From Clostridium sp. ZS2-4 (GTDB lineage Bacteria > Bacillota > Clostridia > Clostridiales > Clostridiaceae), in contig NZ_JAPPRQ010000044.1 of NCBI RefSeq assembly GCF_026719745.1, forward strand, positions 1 to 64,000: a DNA stretch of 64,000 nucleotides. Reading direction: 5' to 3'. This document shows, piece after piece, positions 8,655 through 17,807 of the stretch (the first letter of the stretch is position 1; each line of letters starts with the position of its first letter). The notes under the pieces are model-generated. The model saw only the letters and a program-made list of their open reading frames with translations. It was not told the origin of the DNA and ran no database searches. The translations under genes and the position numbers were made by a program.

Positions 8655-10724
8655 TTATTTATCCCAAAATATTTTAATTACATCTCCATTTTTCAGTTTA
8701 TCATAATACCCTGCTTTTTTATCATTTAATGTAAGAACTAAATTACCTTTTAGCACTGACAAATCAAAATCAACCTTTGTAAATATATCTACAAACACAT
8801 ATTCCTCTTTTCCCTGTAAAACCACTGGTTTGTCATTTACAATAACTTCAATCTGATTAACATCTTCCTTATTTATTTCATTTTCTATTATATTATTATC
8901 TCCATCTTCCATTGAAGTATCTATATTGACTTCTTCTTTCTCATTATTTATAGTCTTATCCTCTTCTTTACCTATGTATTCAGCTTTTTCTTTATATATT
9001 CTGTCTCCTTCTTTAATTACATAGTCCTTAAATATTTCTTTATCTCTTAAATAATATTTATATCCCATATTATCTTCATTAAAATACTTTATATATTCCC
9101 CTAAAGTAGAAGGAAAAATAATTTCAACCTCATCGCCTTCTTTTATGTACTCTTCCATTTCCACTATTTTATTATTTATAATACCTACTGGATCTAAATT
9201 CTGAATTATATCATTCAAATAAAAGCTTATGGAATTTATTTTCTTTACATATTCAATTAATTTAGGAACAGCATCTTTACCATCCTTGGCAAAAACAACT
9301 TCAATCTTATCTCCCTCTTTTATTTCCGTATCAATATTTGCCACCTTGTCATTTAGCTTTATAATTGCACTTTCAGCTAAAGAACCAAATGCTACTCTTT
9401 TTATTCCATTTAATACAAATCTGATATTCTTACCGTTCTTGCCTATAAGAACCTTATGATTGATTCCTGTCTGTATCATAACATCCATAATTGTATGCTT
9501 ATGAGAATTAAAAAGACTAACTACTTCATTATTTAAAATAACATCAATAAAATCATTTCCTGCCTGTCTTATTCTTACAAGAGCAATACCTAAAACTGTT
9601 ACTCCTATACTTCCTAACCCATTATCAGGACTTGTACAATCAATTACAGCATCTCTACCTTTTATACCTACTCTTTGAGGAGATAAATTTAATTTTTCTG
9701 CCAAGTATTCTTTTAAATTAGGAGTATGAGCTCCACCGCCTACTAAAAACACTGCATTAGGAGACTTTCCACCATTTAATTCTATAATTCTGTTAGCTAC
9801 TTCTTCACATATTTTTTGAATAACAGGATTTATTGTTTTAATAATTTCTTCTGAAGAAACTTCATTTTCAAGTCCTAAAACGTCCATATACTTTACAGTT
9901 TCTTGAATTGTACACTGCTTTTTCATCACTTCAGCAGTATTAAAATCAACTAAGTAATTTTGAACTATGCACTCTGTAACCTCGTCTCCAGCCATAGGTA
10001 CCATACCGTATGCACTGATAGTCTCCTTACTGCTTATAGCTATATCTGAAGTACCTGCTCCTATATCTACTAATGCCAAATTTAAAAGCCTTAACTTTTT
10101 AGGTACAGCAGCTTCCATAGCAGCAATTGGTTCCAAAGTCAAGGTACTTACAGTTAAATTAACTTTATTCATTACAGAATAAAGGCTGTCTACAACTGAC
10201 CTTGGAAGAAAAGTTACAATGATATCTGCTGAAATATTCTCACCTTTTTGAGAAAGCAGATTAGATATTATATATCCATTCAAATAATAGTTTTTAACAC
10301 TGTAACCCACACAATACAATTTTCCTTGAGTTTGCTTATTAATTTCCTCTTCTGCTTTCTTTACTGCCGTAAGCTCTAAACTTCTAATAATCTCTTTATC
10401 TATCTCTTTATCTTCTTCTACATCTATTTCAGCATTTACCTCTATAGTTCTTAAAAACCTACCTGCAGCTGCAATAGCAACTTCTTCTAAAGTTAAATTC
10501 AAATCTTTTTCCAGTTCCTTCTTAACTTTATTTACTGTATTAGCCACCAGAGTAATATCATGAATTTGTCCATCTACCATTGCTCTTTCATCATGTTCAA
10601 GATATTTTTCACTAATAACTTGAAATTTTTTATCCTTTATAATTCCAACAGTTCCAATAATAGAACGCGTACCTATATCTAAAGCAAAAATAATATCTTT
10701 AGGGTTTATGTTTAATAAATTCAT
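8655..10724 (-). CDS. Long FtsA/PilM-type actin-like ATPase
   Basis: Actin-fold ATPase of 689 residues. The N-terminal half has the FtsA layout: FALDIGTRSIIGTVG (phosphate 1) near 10, an SHS2-type insert with VAIAAAGRFL and DVEEDKEIDKE, then ALVDIGAGTSDIAI (phosphate 2) near 220, and VFLVGGGAHTPNL (adenosine motif) near 325. FtsA proper is about 420 residues. Here a further 270 residues follow, with repeated segments on the theme E-G-D-x-I/V-E-V/I-x-F and an acidic stretch near 590-640. There is no clear C-terminal amphipathic FtsA helix. The start is set at 10724 because GGGAG lies six bases upstream; a longer frame to 10745 covers that site. A division, sporulation or pilus role is open. 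Confidence 0.72.
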   Translation of the reverse strand: MNLLNINPKDIIFALDIGTRSIIGTVGIIKDKKFQVISEKYLEHDERAMVDGQIHDITLVANTVNKVKKELEKDLNLTLEEVAIAAAGRFLRTIEVNAEIDVEEDKEIDKEIIRSLELTAVKKAEEEINKQTQGKLYCVGYSVKNYYLNGYIISNLLSQKGENISADIIVTFLPRSVVDSLYSVMNKVNLTVSTLTLEPIAAMEAAVPKKLRLLNLALVDIGAGTSDIAISSKETISAYGMVPMAGDEVTECIVQNYLVDFNTAEVMKKQCTIQETVKYMDVLGLENEVSSEEIIKTINPVIQKICEEVANRIIELNGGKSPNAVFLVGGGAHTPNLKEYLAEKLNLSPQRVGIKGRDAVIDCTSPDNGLGSIGVTVLGIALVRIRQAGNDFIDVILNNEVVSLFNSHKHTIMDVMIQTGINHKVLIGKNGKNIRFVLNGIKRVAFGSLAESAIIKLNDKVANIDTEIKEGDKIEVVFAKDGKDAVPKLIEYVKKINSISFYLNDIIQNLDPVGIINNKIVEMEEYIKEGDEVEIIFPSTLGEYIKYFNEDNMGYKYYLRDKEIFKDYVIKEGDRIYKEKAEYIGKEEDKTINNEKEEVNIDTSMEDGDNNIIENEINKEDVNQIEVIVNDKPVVLQGKEEYVFVDIFTKVDFDLSVLKGNLVLTLNDKKAGYYDKLKNGDVIKIFWDK

Positions 10725-10754
10725 TTTTTTCTCCCTCTTCAACACATAATATAA

Positions 10755-10781
10755 AGGCTCATATTCTAAGAATATGAGCCT
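10755..10781 (-). terminator. Hairpin between the hypothetical gene and the FtsA-like gene
   Basis: AGGCTCATATTC pairs perfectly with GAATATGAGCCT across a 3-nt loop. It follows the minus-strand gene ending at 10838. The T-tract on that strand is broken (TTATATTATG), so this may be a weak terminator or attenuator. Confidence 0.5.
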
Positions 10782-10837
10782 ATTAAAATTATATAATATT
10801 GTTTTACTTTATTCAATAAACTATGGAACAACTTATA

Positions 10838-11134
10838 TTATTGTTCAACTAATTTTAGTACACCTGAGTTTTCACTTATATAAGGAAGATTTTTAATAAC
10901 TTTATATACATACTTAAGTCCATCCTGTTTATTTGCTTCTTCTCTTGAAAACTCATTATAGCATAGCATCCTGCACCAAAAATCTACAAAATCGTCTTTT
11001 GTCACAAATTTAGTATTTCCTTCTTCTCTAATAACAAATCCTGTTTTATATTTTTCTATTATATCTATATCTTTAACTTCATCTTTAGAAATCATAATAA
11101 TTGCATCTTCCCACATCTTTTTAAACGGAATCAC
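10838..11134 (-). CDS. Conserved hypothetical protein, about 98 residues
   Basis: Small soluble protein, not recognised. It is mixed-charge with no signal peptide or membrane segment. It carries two aromatic-rich patches (DDFVDFWCRMLCYNEF in the middle, and YVYKVIKNLPYI near the end) and two cysteines. The start is ambiguous: the frame opens at a GTG at 11143 that overlaps the AAGGAG ribosome binding site, so the GTG at 11134 with an eight-base spacing is preferred. It is followed by the hairpin at 10755-10781. The 186 bp upstream to the helicase gene are AT-rich with no further gene. Confidence 0.6.
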   Translation of the reverse strand: MIPFKKMWEDAIIMISKDEVKDIDIIEKYKTGFVIREEGNTKFVTKDDFVDFWCRMLCYNEFSREEANKQDGLKYVYKVIKNLPYISENSGVLKLVEQ

Positions 11135-11320
11135 TTTACCCACTCCTTATTTTAATTTCTTACACTATTTTTTCTTTAAAGTAACATTTTATTAACACTA
11201 TTATAATAATAATTTAACATATATAAATCAAATGTGTCAACATTTATATGTTGTTTTCTTGAAAAATAGTATATCACATATTTATTTGTGCTTCACAATA
11301 TACTTTATTAATATTTTTTA

Positions 11321-13498
11321 TTAATATTTTCTTATTAATCCATTACTATAAATTATCATAACATCAAAAGTCCTAATAAATTTATCCTCAAACTCTATTT
11401 GGATTTTCTTTTCATCAATATATTTAATCTCACCCTTTCCAAAAGTTTTATGTACTATTATTTCTCCAGTATTATAGGTATTTTGAAATAACGAAGTTAA
11501 TTTACATTCTTCAATAAACCTAGATACTTTTTTATTTTTGCCTCTTATTTCATTAGATATACATAGCCACAAATTTTCTATAGTTCTTGTAATACCTACA
11601 TAAAATAGTCTTCTCTCTTCTTCTATGTTCTTATCCATATTGTTCAGGTGTGGAATATTTTCTTCATTACAATTGATAATAAATATATTTTTAAATTCCA
11701 TACCTTTAACTCCATGTATTGTACTCAATATAACACTATTCTTATTATCATCTTTTTTATTATTTATTATTTCCTCTTCAACCTGATCTACATGTGCTAA
11801 AAAAGTAATTATTGTTTTATATTCTTCTGCTGCCGCTTTAAATTCTTCAACAATTTCTTCAATTTCTCCTATATCTATCTTAAATTTAGAACAATATTCT
11901 TTCAAATGATCATAGTATCCCAAATGAGTTAGAATAGTATTTATTGCTCCACTTAGAGACATTCTATTTAAACTTTGTATATCTCTTTTTAATTCATCTA
12001 TACTCTTAAGCTGAAATATAGGGATATCATCTACATTCTTTAATTTTTCAAAACAATCTTCACTAGTATTATTTTTTTTCACCTTTTCAATGTTTATCTT
12101 GCTTATATATCTAAAAGGCTTATTTATTATTCTGATGAAGCTCGCCATATCTCTATTGTCTATACTTAATTTAAGATATGCTAGGATATCCTTACATATA
12201 AAATGCTGAAAAAAATTGTATTCCTTATCTAATAATTTAAATGGAATTTTTTTTCTGATAAAAGCATCAATAATACTCCTGCTTTCAACATTAGTCCTAT
12301 ATAAAATAGCATTTTCATTGTAGTCACATTGATTTACTTCCTTTAATTTTAGTATATTCAAAGATATATCTTCTGCTTGCATATTTTCATTATTATAATT
12401 CATAATATTTACTTTAGATGAATATTGTTTCTGTGCATACATATTTTTTTCATTTCTCATTTTATTATTCTTTATGAGATTATTAGATATTTCTACTATG
12501 CTTTGTGCACACCTATAGTTCTTTCCAAGAAAAAGCTTTTTCCCTTCTTTAAAATGCAGTTGAAAATTAACCATGCACTCAGGTTTTGCTCCTCTAAAGC
12601 TATAAATACATTGATCCTCATCACCTACTACAAAAATGGAAGTATCCTCATTTAAAAGCTTTAGTATATCTATTTGTATTTCATCACAATCTTGAAATTC
12701 ATCTACCAGTACATATTTGAATAAATTTCTATATCCCATTAAAATTCTGTTATCCTGCATAAATAATTGTTTGCATCTAATCTGTAAATCATCAAAATCC
12801 AGAAGATTATTTTCACTTTTATAATTTTCATAGGTTCTATAGCATTCTATAAAAATATCTTTATCAATATTAGGATTGAATTCTTCCATACTTATATTAT
12901 TAGTTTTATAAAAAGAAATAGAATTAATAGTCTCTTTTACTTTTTCATCACTAATTTGCTCCAAGTAGGTAGCTAGTACACCTTTTATCAATCTATAAGT
13001 TTTGCTGCTATCAATTATATTTATATTTCCATAAGTTCTATTTAAAATCTTATAAAATAATCCGTGAAAAGTTCCAAAAAAAGGACTGTCTTCACGTTTA
13101 CTCATTTTTTTGTATCTTTCTTTCATATTTAATGCAGCTGCCCTTGTAAAAGTTATTACAATTATATTTTTAGGATTTACAGCTCTATATCCTAAAAGAT
13201 AATTTATTCTTGAATTATTGTTAACTTTTTTGTATATATATTCTCTCATAATTTCCATATCTTGTAAAGATAAATCTTTAGGAATTTCCTTAGTTTTATA
13301 TACATTTCCAAAAGTCACTAAATAATCTATTTTTCTAATAAGTGTACTTGTTTTACCTGCCCCCGGACACGCTATTAAGGCTAGATTTCTATCATTGTTT
13401 ATAACTGCTTCTCTCTGTTCTTCATTTAATTCCTTATATCTCTCTTCAATTATCCTATCTCTAATCTCACAAAATTCCTTTGCAATATCTGAATTCAT
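11321..13498 (-). CDS. UvrD/Rep-family superfamily 1 DNA helicase
   Basis: ATP-dependent 3'-5' DNA helicase of 725 residues. Helicase motifs in order: Q-motif-like LNEEQREAV near 20, Walker A ACPGAGKTS near 43, motif Ia ITFTRAAA near 115, Walker B VDEFQDCDE near 265, motif III GDEDQCIYSFRGA near 292, motif IV KNYRC near 330, motif V STIHGVKGMEF near 607, motif VI RRLFYVGITRT near 645. The C-terminal 60 residues (VHKTFGKGEIKYID...) resemble the Tudor-like tail of PcrA/UvrD. It is shorter in the 1B/2B domains than Bacillus PcrA (about 740), but complete. Single gene; the divergent neighbour is pncB. Repair or replication-restart role is inferred from the family. Confidence 0.9.
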   Translation of the reverse strand: MNSDIAKEFCEIRDRIIEERYKELNEEQREAVINNDRNLALIACPGAGKTSTLIRKIDYLVTFGNVYKTKEIPKDLSLQDMEIMREYIYKKVNNNSRINYLLGYRAVNPKNIIVITFTRAAALNMKERYKKMSKREDSPFFGTFHGLFYKILNRTYGNINIIDSSKTYRLIKGVLATYLEQISDEKVKETINSISFYKTNNISMEEFNPNIDKDIFIECYRTYENYKSENNLLDFDDLQIRCKQLFMQDNRILMGYRNLFKYVLVDEFQDCDEIQIDILKLLNEDTSIFVVGDEDQCIYSFRGAKPECMVNFQLHFKEGKKLFLGKNYRCAQSIVEISNNLIKNNKMRNEKNMYAQKQYSSKVNIMNYNNENMQAEDISLNILKLKEVNQCDYNENAILYRTNVESRSIIDAFIRKKIPFKLLDKEYNFFQHFICKDILAYLKLSIDNRDMASFIRIINKPFRYISKINIEKVKKNNTSEDCFEKLKNVDDIPIFQLKSIDELKRDIQSLNRMSLSGAINTILTHLGYYDHLKEYCSKFKIDIGEIEEIVEEFKAAAEEYKTIITFLAHVDQVEEEIINNKKDDNKNSVILSTIHGVKGMEFKNIFIINCNEENIPHLNNMDKNIEEERRLFYVGITRTIENLWLCISNEIRGKNKKVSRFIEECKLTSLFQNTYNTGEIIVHKTFGKGEIKYIDEKKIQIEFEDKFIRTFDVMIIYSNGLIRKY

Positions 13499-13582
13499 AA
13501 TATACTCACCTACTTAATCACATTTATAATTTTATGCTTGCTAACTTAAATTATATACCATTTTTTTGATTATAATCACATT

Positions 13583-13835
13583 AGAATAAAATTGTGTAAC
13601 AATTTTATTCTAGTAACCAGTGACCAGCAGCCAGTAACCAGTAGTTTAAGTTTTGCTAAGGCAAAACTTAAACTTAAGTAAAAGAAAGAACAAGAACATA
13701 GGAATTTTCTATATTCTTGTTCTTTTTTATGTTTATTTTTACTGAATTTAAATTCTTTAATTTTCTTTTCTTTTTTCTTTCTGGCTACTGGTTACTGGTC
13801 TCTGGTTACTAAAGAATGTTGTGCAGCAACATTCT
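13583..13835. repeat. Composite intergenic repeat, copy A
   Basis: Ordered parts: palindrome 13583-13611 (13-bp stem, AATAAAATTGT arm); arm of CCAGT-type repeats 13612-13644; palindrome 13645-13672 (TTTTGC...GCAAAA); terminator-like hairpin 13685-13728; inverse arm of CTGGT-type repeats about 13780-13808; palindrome 13813-13835 (AATGTTG arm). The same parts occur in the same order, inverted, at 35176-35410. It lies between two divergent genes and fills most of the 420-bp gap 13499-13919. The rest of the gap contains the pncB promoter area. Confidence 0.8.
13685..13728 (+). terminator. Terminator-like hairpin in a divergent intergenic region
   Basis: AAAGAACAAGAA pairs with TTCTTGTTCTTT, followed by TTTTAT. 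No gene precedes it on the plus strand for thousands of bases, so it is not the end of an annotated gene. It is the central part of composite repeat A. Confidence 0.65.
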
Positions 13836-13919
13836 CAAAAGGTGTTGTAATAATTTTAATAAGGTATTAAAATATATGTATTAAATGTATACACACTTTA
13901 AAAGTTAGAGGAGAAAAAC

Positions 13920-15395
13920 ATGACTAATAGTAATTTTTTGAATATTAAAAACGGTAGAAATCTTACGATGTTAGTTGATTTTTATGAGCTAACTATGGGA
14001 AATGGTTATTTAGATAATAATGTAGGCGATAAAATAGCATATTTTGATATGTTCTTTAGAAGAGTTCCTGACGGTGGAGGATACTGTATCATGGCTGGTG
14101 TTCAGCAGCTTATGGAATATCTGTCAAACTTGCAATTTACAGAAGAAGACATAGAATACTTAAGAAGCAAACATTACTTTTCAGAAAAATTTCTAGATTA
14201 TTTAAAGAACTTCAAATTTGAATGTGATGTTTGGGCAATACCAGAAGGAAATCCAATTTTTCCTGGAGAACCTTTAGTTACTGTTAAAGGACCTATTCTT
14301 CAAGCTCAATTTGTAGAAACAATGCTCCTTTTAACAGTTAATCATCAAACTTTAATTGCAACAAAAGCCAACAGGATTTGTAGAGCTGCAGAAGGAAGAC
14401 CTGTAATGGAATTTGGGTCAAGACGTGCACAGGGATATGATGGTGCTATCTATGGTGCTCGTTCGGCAATAATAGGAGGCTGTGTTGCAACCGCTTGTAC
14501 AATAGCAGAGCAAATGTTTGAAGTTCCTGCTTCCGGAACAATGGCTCATAGTTGGATTCAACTTTTTGCAACTGAATATGAAGCTTTTAAGGCATGGGCT
14601 AAATCTTATCCTGATAATTGTTATTTCCTAATAGACACATATAATGTATTAAAATCAGGATTACCAAATGCTATAAAAGTTTTTGATGAAGTTTTAAAAC
14701 CTATGGGCTACAGGCCTAAGGGAATAAGAATAGACAGTGGTGATATAACATATTTGAGTAAAAAGTGCAGAAAAATATTAGATGAGGCTGGCTATTCAGA
14801 TGTTAAAATTGTTATATCTAACTCTTTAGATGAGCATATAATCACTGACGTACTTAGTCAAGGAGCTAAAATTGACAGCTTTGGAGTAGGTGAAAGATTA
14901 ATAACGGCGCGTTCTGAACCTGTTTTTGGAGGAGTTTATAAGCTTGTTGCTGTAGAAGAAAATGGAGAAATTATTCCTAAAATTAAAATCAGTGAAAACG
15001 AAGAGAAAATAACGAATCCAGGATTCAAGAAGATATATAGATTATTTGATAAATGTACAGATAAAGCTATCGCTGACTTAATATGTATTCATAATGAAAA
15101 AATAGATGATACTAAACCTCTTGAAATATTTGCTCCTGTACACACTTGGAAAAAGAAAAAATTAACTAATTATTATGCTAAAGATTTAATGGTAAAAATA
15201 TTTGATAAGGGTATACCTTGCTATAAAAATCCTCCAGTAAAAGATATTCAAAAATTTGCCCAAGAAGAAACTGAAAAACTTTGGGAAGAAGTTTTAAGAT
15301 TTGAAAATCCTCATACTTATTATGTTGATCTTTCAGATAATCTTTGGAATCTAAAACAAAGTTTACTTAATAAATATTCTGATTTATACGAATAA
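13920..15395 (+). CDS. pncB: Nicotinate phosphoribosyltransferase
   Basis: Enzyme of 491 residues that makes nicotinate mononucleotide from nicotinate and PRPP with ATP hydrolysis, the salvage entry to NAD. Diagnostic blocks: MLVDFYELTMGNGY near 17 and FDMFFRRVPDGGGYC near 43. EFGSRRAQGYDGAIYGARSA lies near 160. SGTMAHSWIQ near 205 contains the autophosphorylated His, and IRIDSGDITYLSKKCRKILD near 270 is the phosphoribosyl-binding region. Length is that of the Firmicutes PncB group. The GAGGAG site lies six bases before the ATG. It is monocistronic, ending in a 24-bp-stem terminator. Regulation is not evident in the sequence. Confidence 0.95.
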   Translation: MTNSNFLNIKNGRNLTMLVDFYELTMGNGYLDNNVGDKIAYFDMFFRRVPDGGGYCIMAGVQQLMEYLSNLQFTEEDIEYLRSKHYFSEKFLDYLKNFKFECDVWAIPEGNPIFPGEPLVTVKGPILQAQFVETMLLLTVNHQTLIATKANRICRAAEGRPVMEFGSRRAQGYDGAIYGARSAIIGGCVATACTIAEQMFEVPASGTMAHSWIQLFATEYEAFKAWAKSYPDNCYFLIDTYNVLKSGLPNAIKVFDEVLKPMGYRPKGIRIDSGDITYLSKKCRKILDEAGYSDVKIVISNSLDEHIITDVLSQGAKIDSFGVGERLITARSEPVFGGVYKLVAVEENGEIIPKIKISENEEKITNPGFKKIYRLFDKCTDKAIADLICIHNEKIDDTKPLEIFAPVHTWKKKKLTNYYAKDLMVKIFDKGIPCYKNPPVKDIQKFAQEETEKLWEEVLRFENPHTYYVDLSDNLWNLKQSLLNKYSDLYE

Positions 15396-15398
15396 AGT

Positions 15399-15452
15399 GA
15401 ATAACATATAAAAGCAGAGTGACTAAAATCACTCTGCTTTTATATGTTATTC
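15399..15452. terminator. Long bidirectional terminator
   Basis: Perfect 24-bp stem (15399-15422 with 15429-15452) and a 6-nt loop. The lower strand side overlaps the last codons of the minus-strand gene that ends at 15440. It serves pncB on the plus strand and the small cysteine-rich gene on the minus strand. Confidence 0.88.
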
Positions 15453-15691
15453 GCAATATTATAGTTAAAAAACTTAGTATAATTATTTTGTTGATATATA
15501 TCCTCTAAAATGCCAACATTTCTATCTTCTAAACTATCATATTTATAGAAGAGCTTTTTACTTAACATCTTATCTGTTGAAAGAGTTTTAAATGGACAGC
15601 ATCCCTCTGTATCTTGGCATTCATGAAATGGACATTCTTCAAAGCAGCTTACTTTTTTATCAATGGTTGATAAAAATGGACATCTAGACAT
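15440..15691 (-). CDS. Small cysteine-rich conserved protein
   Basis: Protein of 83 residues with six cysteines in the first 32 positions (C4, C16, C20, C25, C31, C32), arranged as CPF...SCFEECPFHEC...CCPF. The rest is charged and aromatic. There is no signal peptide. The spacing suggests metal or Fe-S binding in the cytosol, which is inference. I recall similar short CPF-start proteins in clostridia but no function. A strong GGGAGG ribosome binding site six to seven bases before the ATG supports it as real. It ends inside the terminator stem shared with pncB, so its last codons double as terminator sequence. Confidence 0.7.
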   Translation of the reverse strand: MSRCPFLSTIDKKVSCFEECPFHECQDTEGCCPFKTLSTDKMLSKKLFYKYDSLEDRNVGILEDIYQQNNYTKFFNYNIANNI

Positions 15692-15889
15692 TATAATTCC
15701 TCCCCCTGCATATACTCATGTAAATATATTATAAACCATTTTTTGTAAAAAATGAATATGTTTTCATAAACTTTCTCTTTTTTTTGATAAAATTTTTAAC
15801 TTGTTAAATTTCACTAGATACTTCTCTATATACTAGGGCATACTAAAAGCAAAGAGGCATGAACAAAAATATTAATAAGAGGTGTTGTT

Positions 15890-16240
15890 ATGGAAATAAC
15901 TAGTTTTTCATTGTCCTATCTTTTTTTAGGTATTTTTTTCATATCCTTAATTTTCTTTATATATTTTAAAGTTTTAGTAGTTAAAACAGAACCAGATAAC
16001 AAATCTAAGAAAAAAATTGTTGGAACTATGAAAAATCTAGATATGTGGAGAGATAAAAATAATAAGATGTCTTATGTATCAGCGTTTTGGACTGTATTAT
16101 CTCTTATACTGTTTATTTATTTTAAATTCTTTTATAAAGCTAGTTTAGTTAATATAATTTACTTTTTTGTATATATAGCAGTAATAGTTCTTTCTGTAGT
16201 GCTTTTTGGAGTTAAAAACAATAATAAAATAAAAGTATGA
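15890..16240 (+). CDS. Small membrane protein of unknown function
   Basis: Protein of 116 residues with three predicted membrane segments (about 7-30, 62-80 and 85-108). A basic cytoplasmic loop lies near 36-58 (KTEPDNKSKKKIVGTMKNLDMWRDKNNK), and the tail is short and basic. No catalytic motif is seen and I do not recognise the family. An AGAGGTG ribosome binding site lies six bases before the ATG. It stands alone and ends at a strong bidirectional terminator. The gap 15692-15889 holds only AT-rich promoter-like sequence. Confidence 0.65.
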   Translation: MEITSFSLSYLFLGIFFISLIFFIYFKVLVVKTEPDNKSKKKIVGTMKNLDMWRDKNNKMSYVSAFWTVLSLILFIYFKFFYKASLVNIIYFFVYIAVIVLSVVLFGVKNNNKIKV

Positions 16241-16306
16241 AGACTATGCTTAATGAACTGCCACCTGTCAAGTAGACAGGTGGCAGTTCATTTAAAACAT
16301 AGTCTT
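16240..16306. terminator. Bidirectional terminator
   Basis: The inner perfect 18-bp stem 16252-16269 / 16275-16292 (GCCACCTGTC core) is flanked by a second outer pairing, AAGACTATG with CATAGTCTT. It separates the small membrane protein gene from the convergent serine hydrolase gene, and touches both stop codons. Confidence 0.88.
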
Positions 16307-17544
16307 TATACTTTTTTTCTACTTTCTTCGTACTTGTAAATCTCTCTGCCTAAGTTGGCTAAAAAAGGCATACCAACTTTATAATATTCATATTTTCCAT
16401 CATTAAAGACTTCATTCTCATTTGAATAAATTACGCTGGTAAGTAAAAACTCAATTCCCTTATCTTGATCAACAATGTATGCATTATCTATAAGATATCC
16501 ATAGGCACATCCTATCTTATTGTATATTTTTATATTTTTAGAAATAGGTTTATTTGTGTCCCCAAACATAAAATACTTTACATGACTGTCTTTAAAATTG
16601 TACTTAGGATTGTTACATTCCCTGGGAAGCATACACATATACTTCCTTAGAAATTCATAATCGTCCTTATTTAAATTAAAACGTTTTTCTTCAGACACTG
16701 CTTCGGGAAGCATAACCGCTTTTAGTATTTCCTGAAGACATTCAATTGAAAAATAATTTGATTTTGAAAAATCCTTTGGCTCATTTATATATCTTCCTTC
16801 ATTTATATATGCTTTACCCTTTTTAATATTCCTTATATTATTTATATAAACTTTCTTATTATATAACATTGGTTGACTGTATAGTACCTTATCTCCATTA
16901 TAGAATGTAATGGGATTGGTATATCTATTTTCTTGATAACTCATTGGATTTCCAAGTCGTTGAAGTATCAATATATCCTTATATCCCTTTTTCCAAAGGG
17001 TTTCATTATAATATTCCTGCCCTAAAAACTCATATAATCTATCAAAACCATCATTATCACTTACCACAAGAACCTTTTTTATGTAATTACCTATAGTTGG
17101 AACTTTACTTTCTGAACTGTAATCCTTGTATGCTGATTTTTGAGATGGACGTCCCTTTTCTATTTTTAAAGGAGCATCTTTATTTATTCCTAAATTGTTA
17201 AGCTTCTCCAAGGATAAAGCACATGCCGAAAGCTTTACAGAACTTGCTGGATAAAAATATTTATCTTTATCTACTCTATACTTAAAAGATTTTAAGCTAG
17301 GAATGTTACTTTCCTCTCTATCTATTTGTGTATATAAAATTTGCACCTGATATTTATCTGGATTTTCTAGTACTTTTGCAAATGCTTGTGGATTCCTTTT
17401 TAAAATTTCTTCAATTAAATTATCATTCTGTTCCTGAACTTGAACAGCTTTAACCTTCATTTTAAAGGCAACTAAACTTAACATTTCTGCAATCATACAT
17501 ATAATCAAACCTTTTGTAATTAACTTTAAGACTTTTTTATTCAT
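16306..17544 (-). CDS. Exported class A beta-lactamase-like serine hydrolase
   Basis: Protein of 412 residues with an N-terminal signal anchor (MNKKVLKL then a hydrophobic stretch to about 30). Its catalytic domain resembles penicillin-recognising serine hydrolases. The three hallmark sites are present: PASSVKLSA near 98 (S-x-x-K with catalytic Ser and Lys), VSDNDGFDRL near 163 (S-D-N), and KIGCAYG near 345, where the third motif K-T/S-G reads K-I-G. That change, and the extra segments between motifs, argue against a true beta-lactamase and for a wall-associated hydrolase or esterase. It is monocistronic, with a terminator at its 3' end. The 263 bp upstream contain no other gene. Confidence 0.75.
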   Translation of the reverse strand: MNKKVLKLITKGLIICMIAEMLSLVAFKMKVKAVQVQEQNDNLIEEILKRNPQAFAKVLENPDKYQVQILYTQIDREESNIPSLKSFKYRVDKDKYFYPASSVKLSACALSLEKLNNLGINKDAPLKIEKGRPSQKSAYKDYSSESKVPTIGNYIKKVLVVSDNDGFDRLYEFLGQEYYNETLWKKGYKDILILQRLGNPMSYQENRYTNPITFYNGDKVLYSQPMLYNKKVYINNIRNIKKGKAYINEGRYINEPKDFSKSNYFSIECLQEILKAVMLPEAVSEEKRFNLNKDDYEFLRKYMCMLPRECNNPKYNFKDSHVKYFMFGDTNKPISKNIKIYNKIGCAYGYLIDNAYIVDQDKGIEFLLTSVIYSNENEVFNDGKYEYYKVGMPFLANLGREIYKYEESRKKV

Positions 17545-17807
17545 TTAAATACTCTCCTTGCTTTAACTGATATCCCCAAAGATAATGTACCCTTAATATG
17601 ATTTTTTATTACAAATCTGTAAAAAATGAGACTGTTTCCTATCATCTTCTCTAAGAAAAAAAAGAAAAGATAAGGTGGAAAATATTGAAAAAGCAAAGAA
17701 ACATATAGGTTAAGATTTTGTGTATTATAGAATTCTGTTATATTAAAACCTTATATTACAGATAATATAATTGAATCAGCACAATTAAGAAATGAGGGAT
17801 TAATTAT

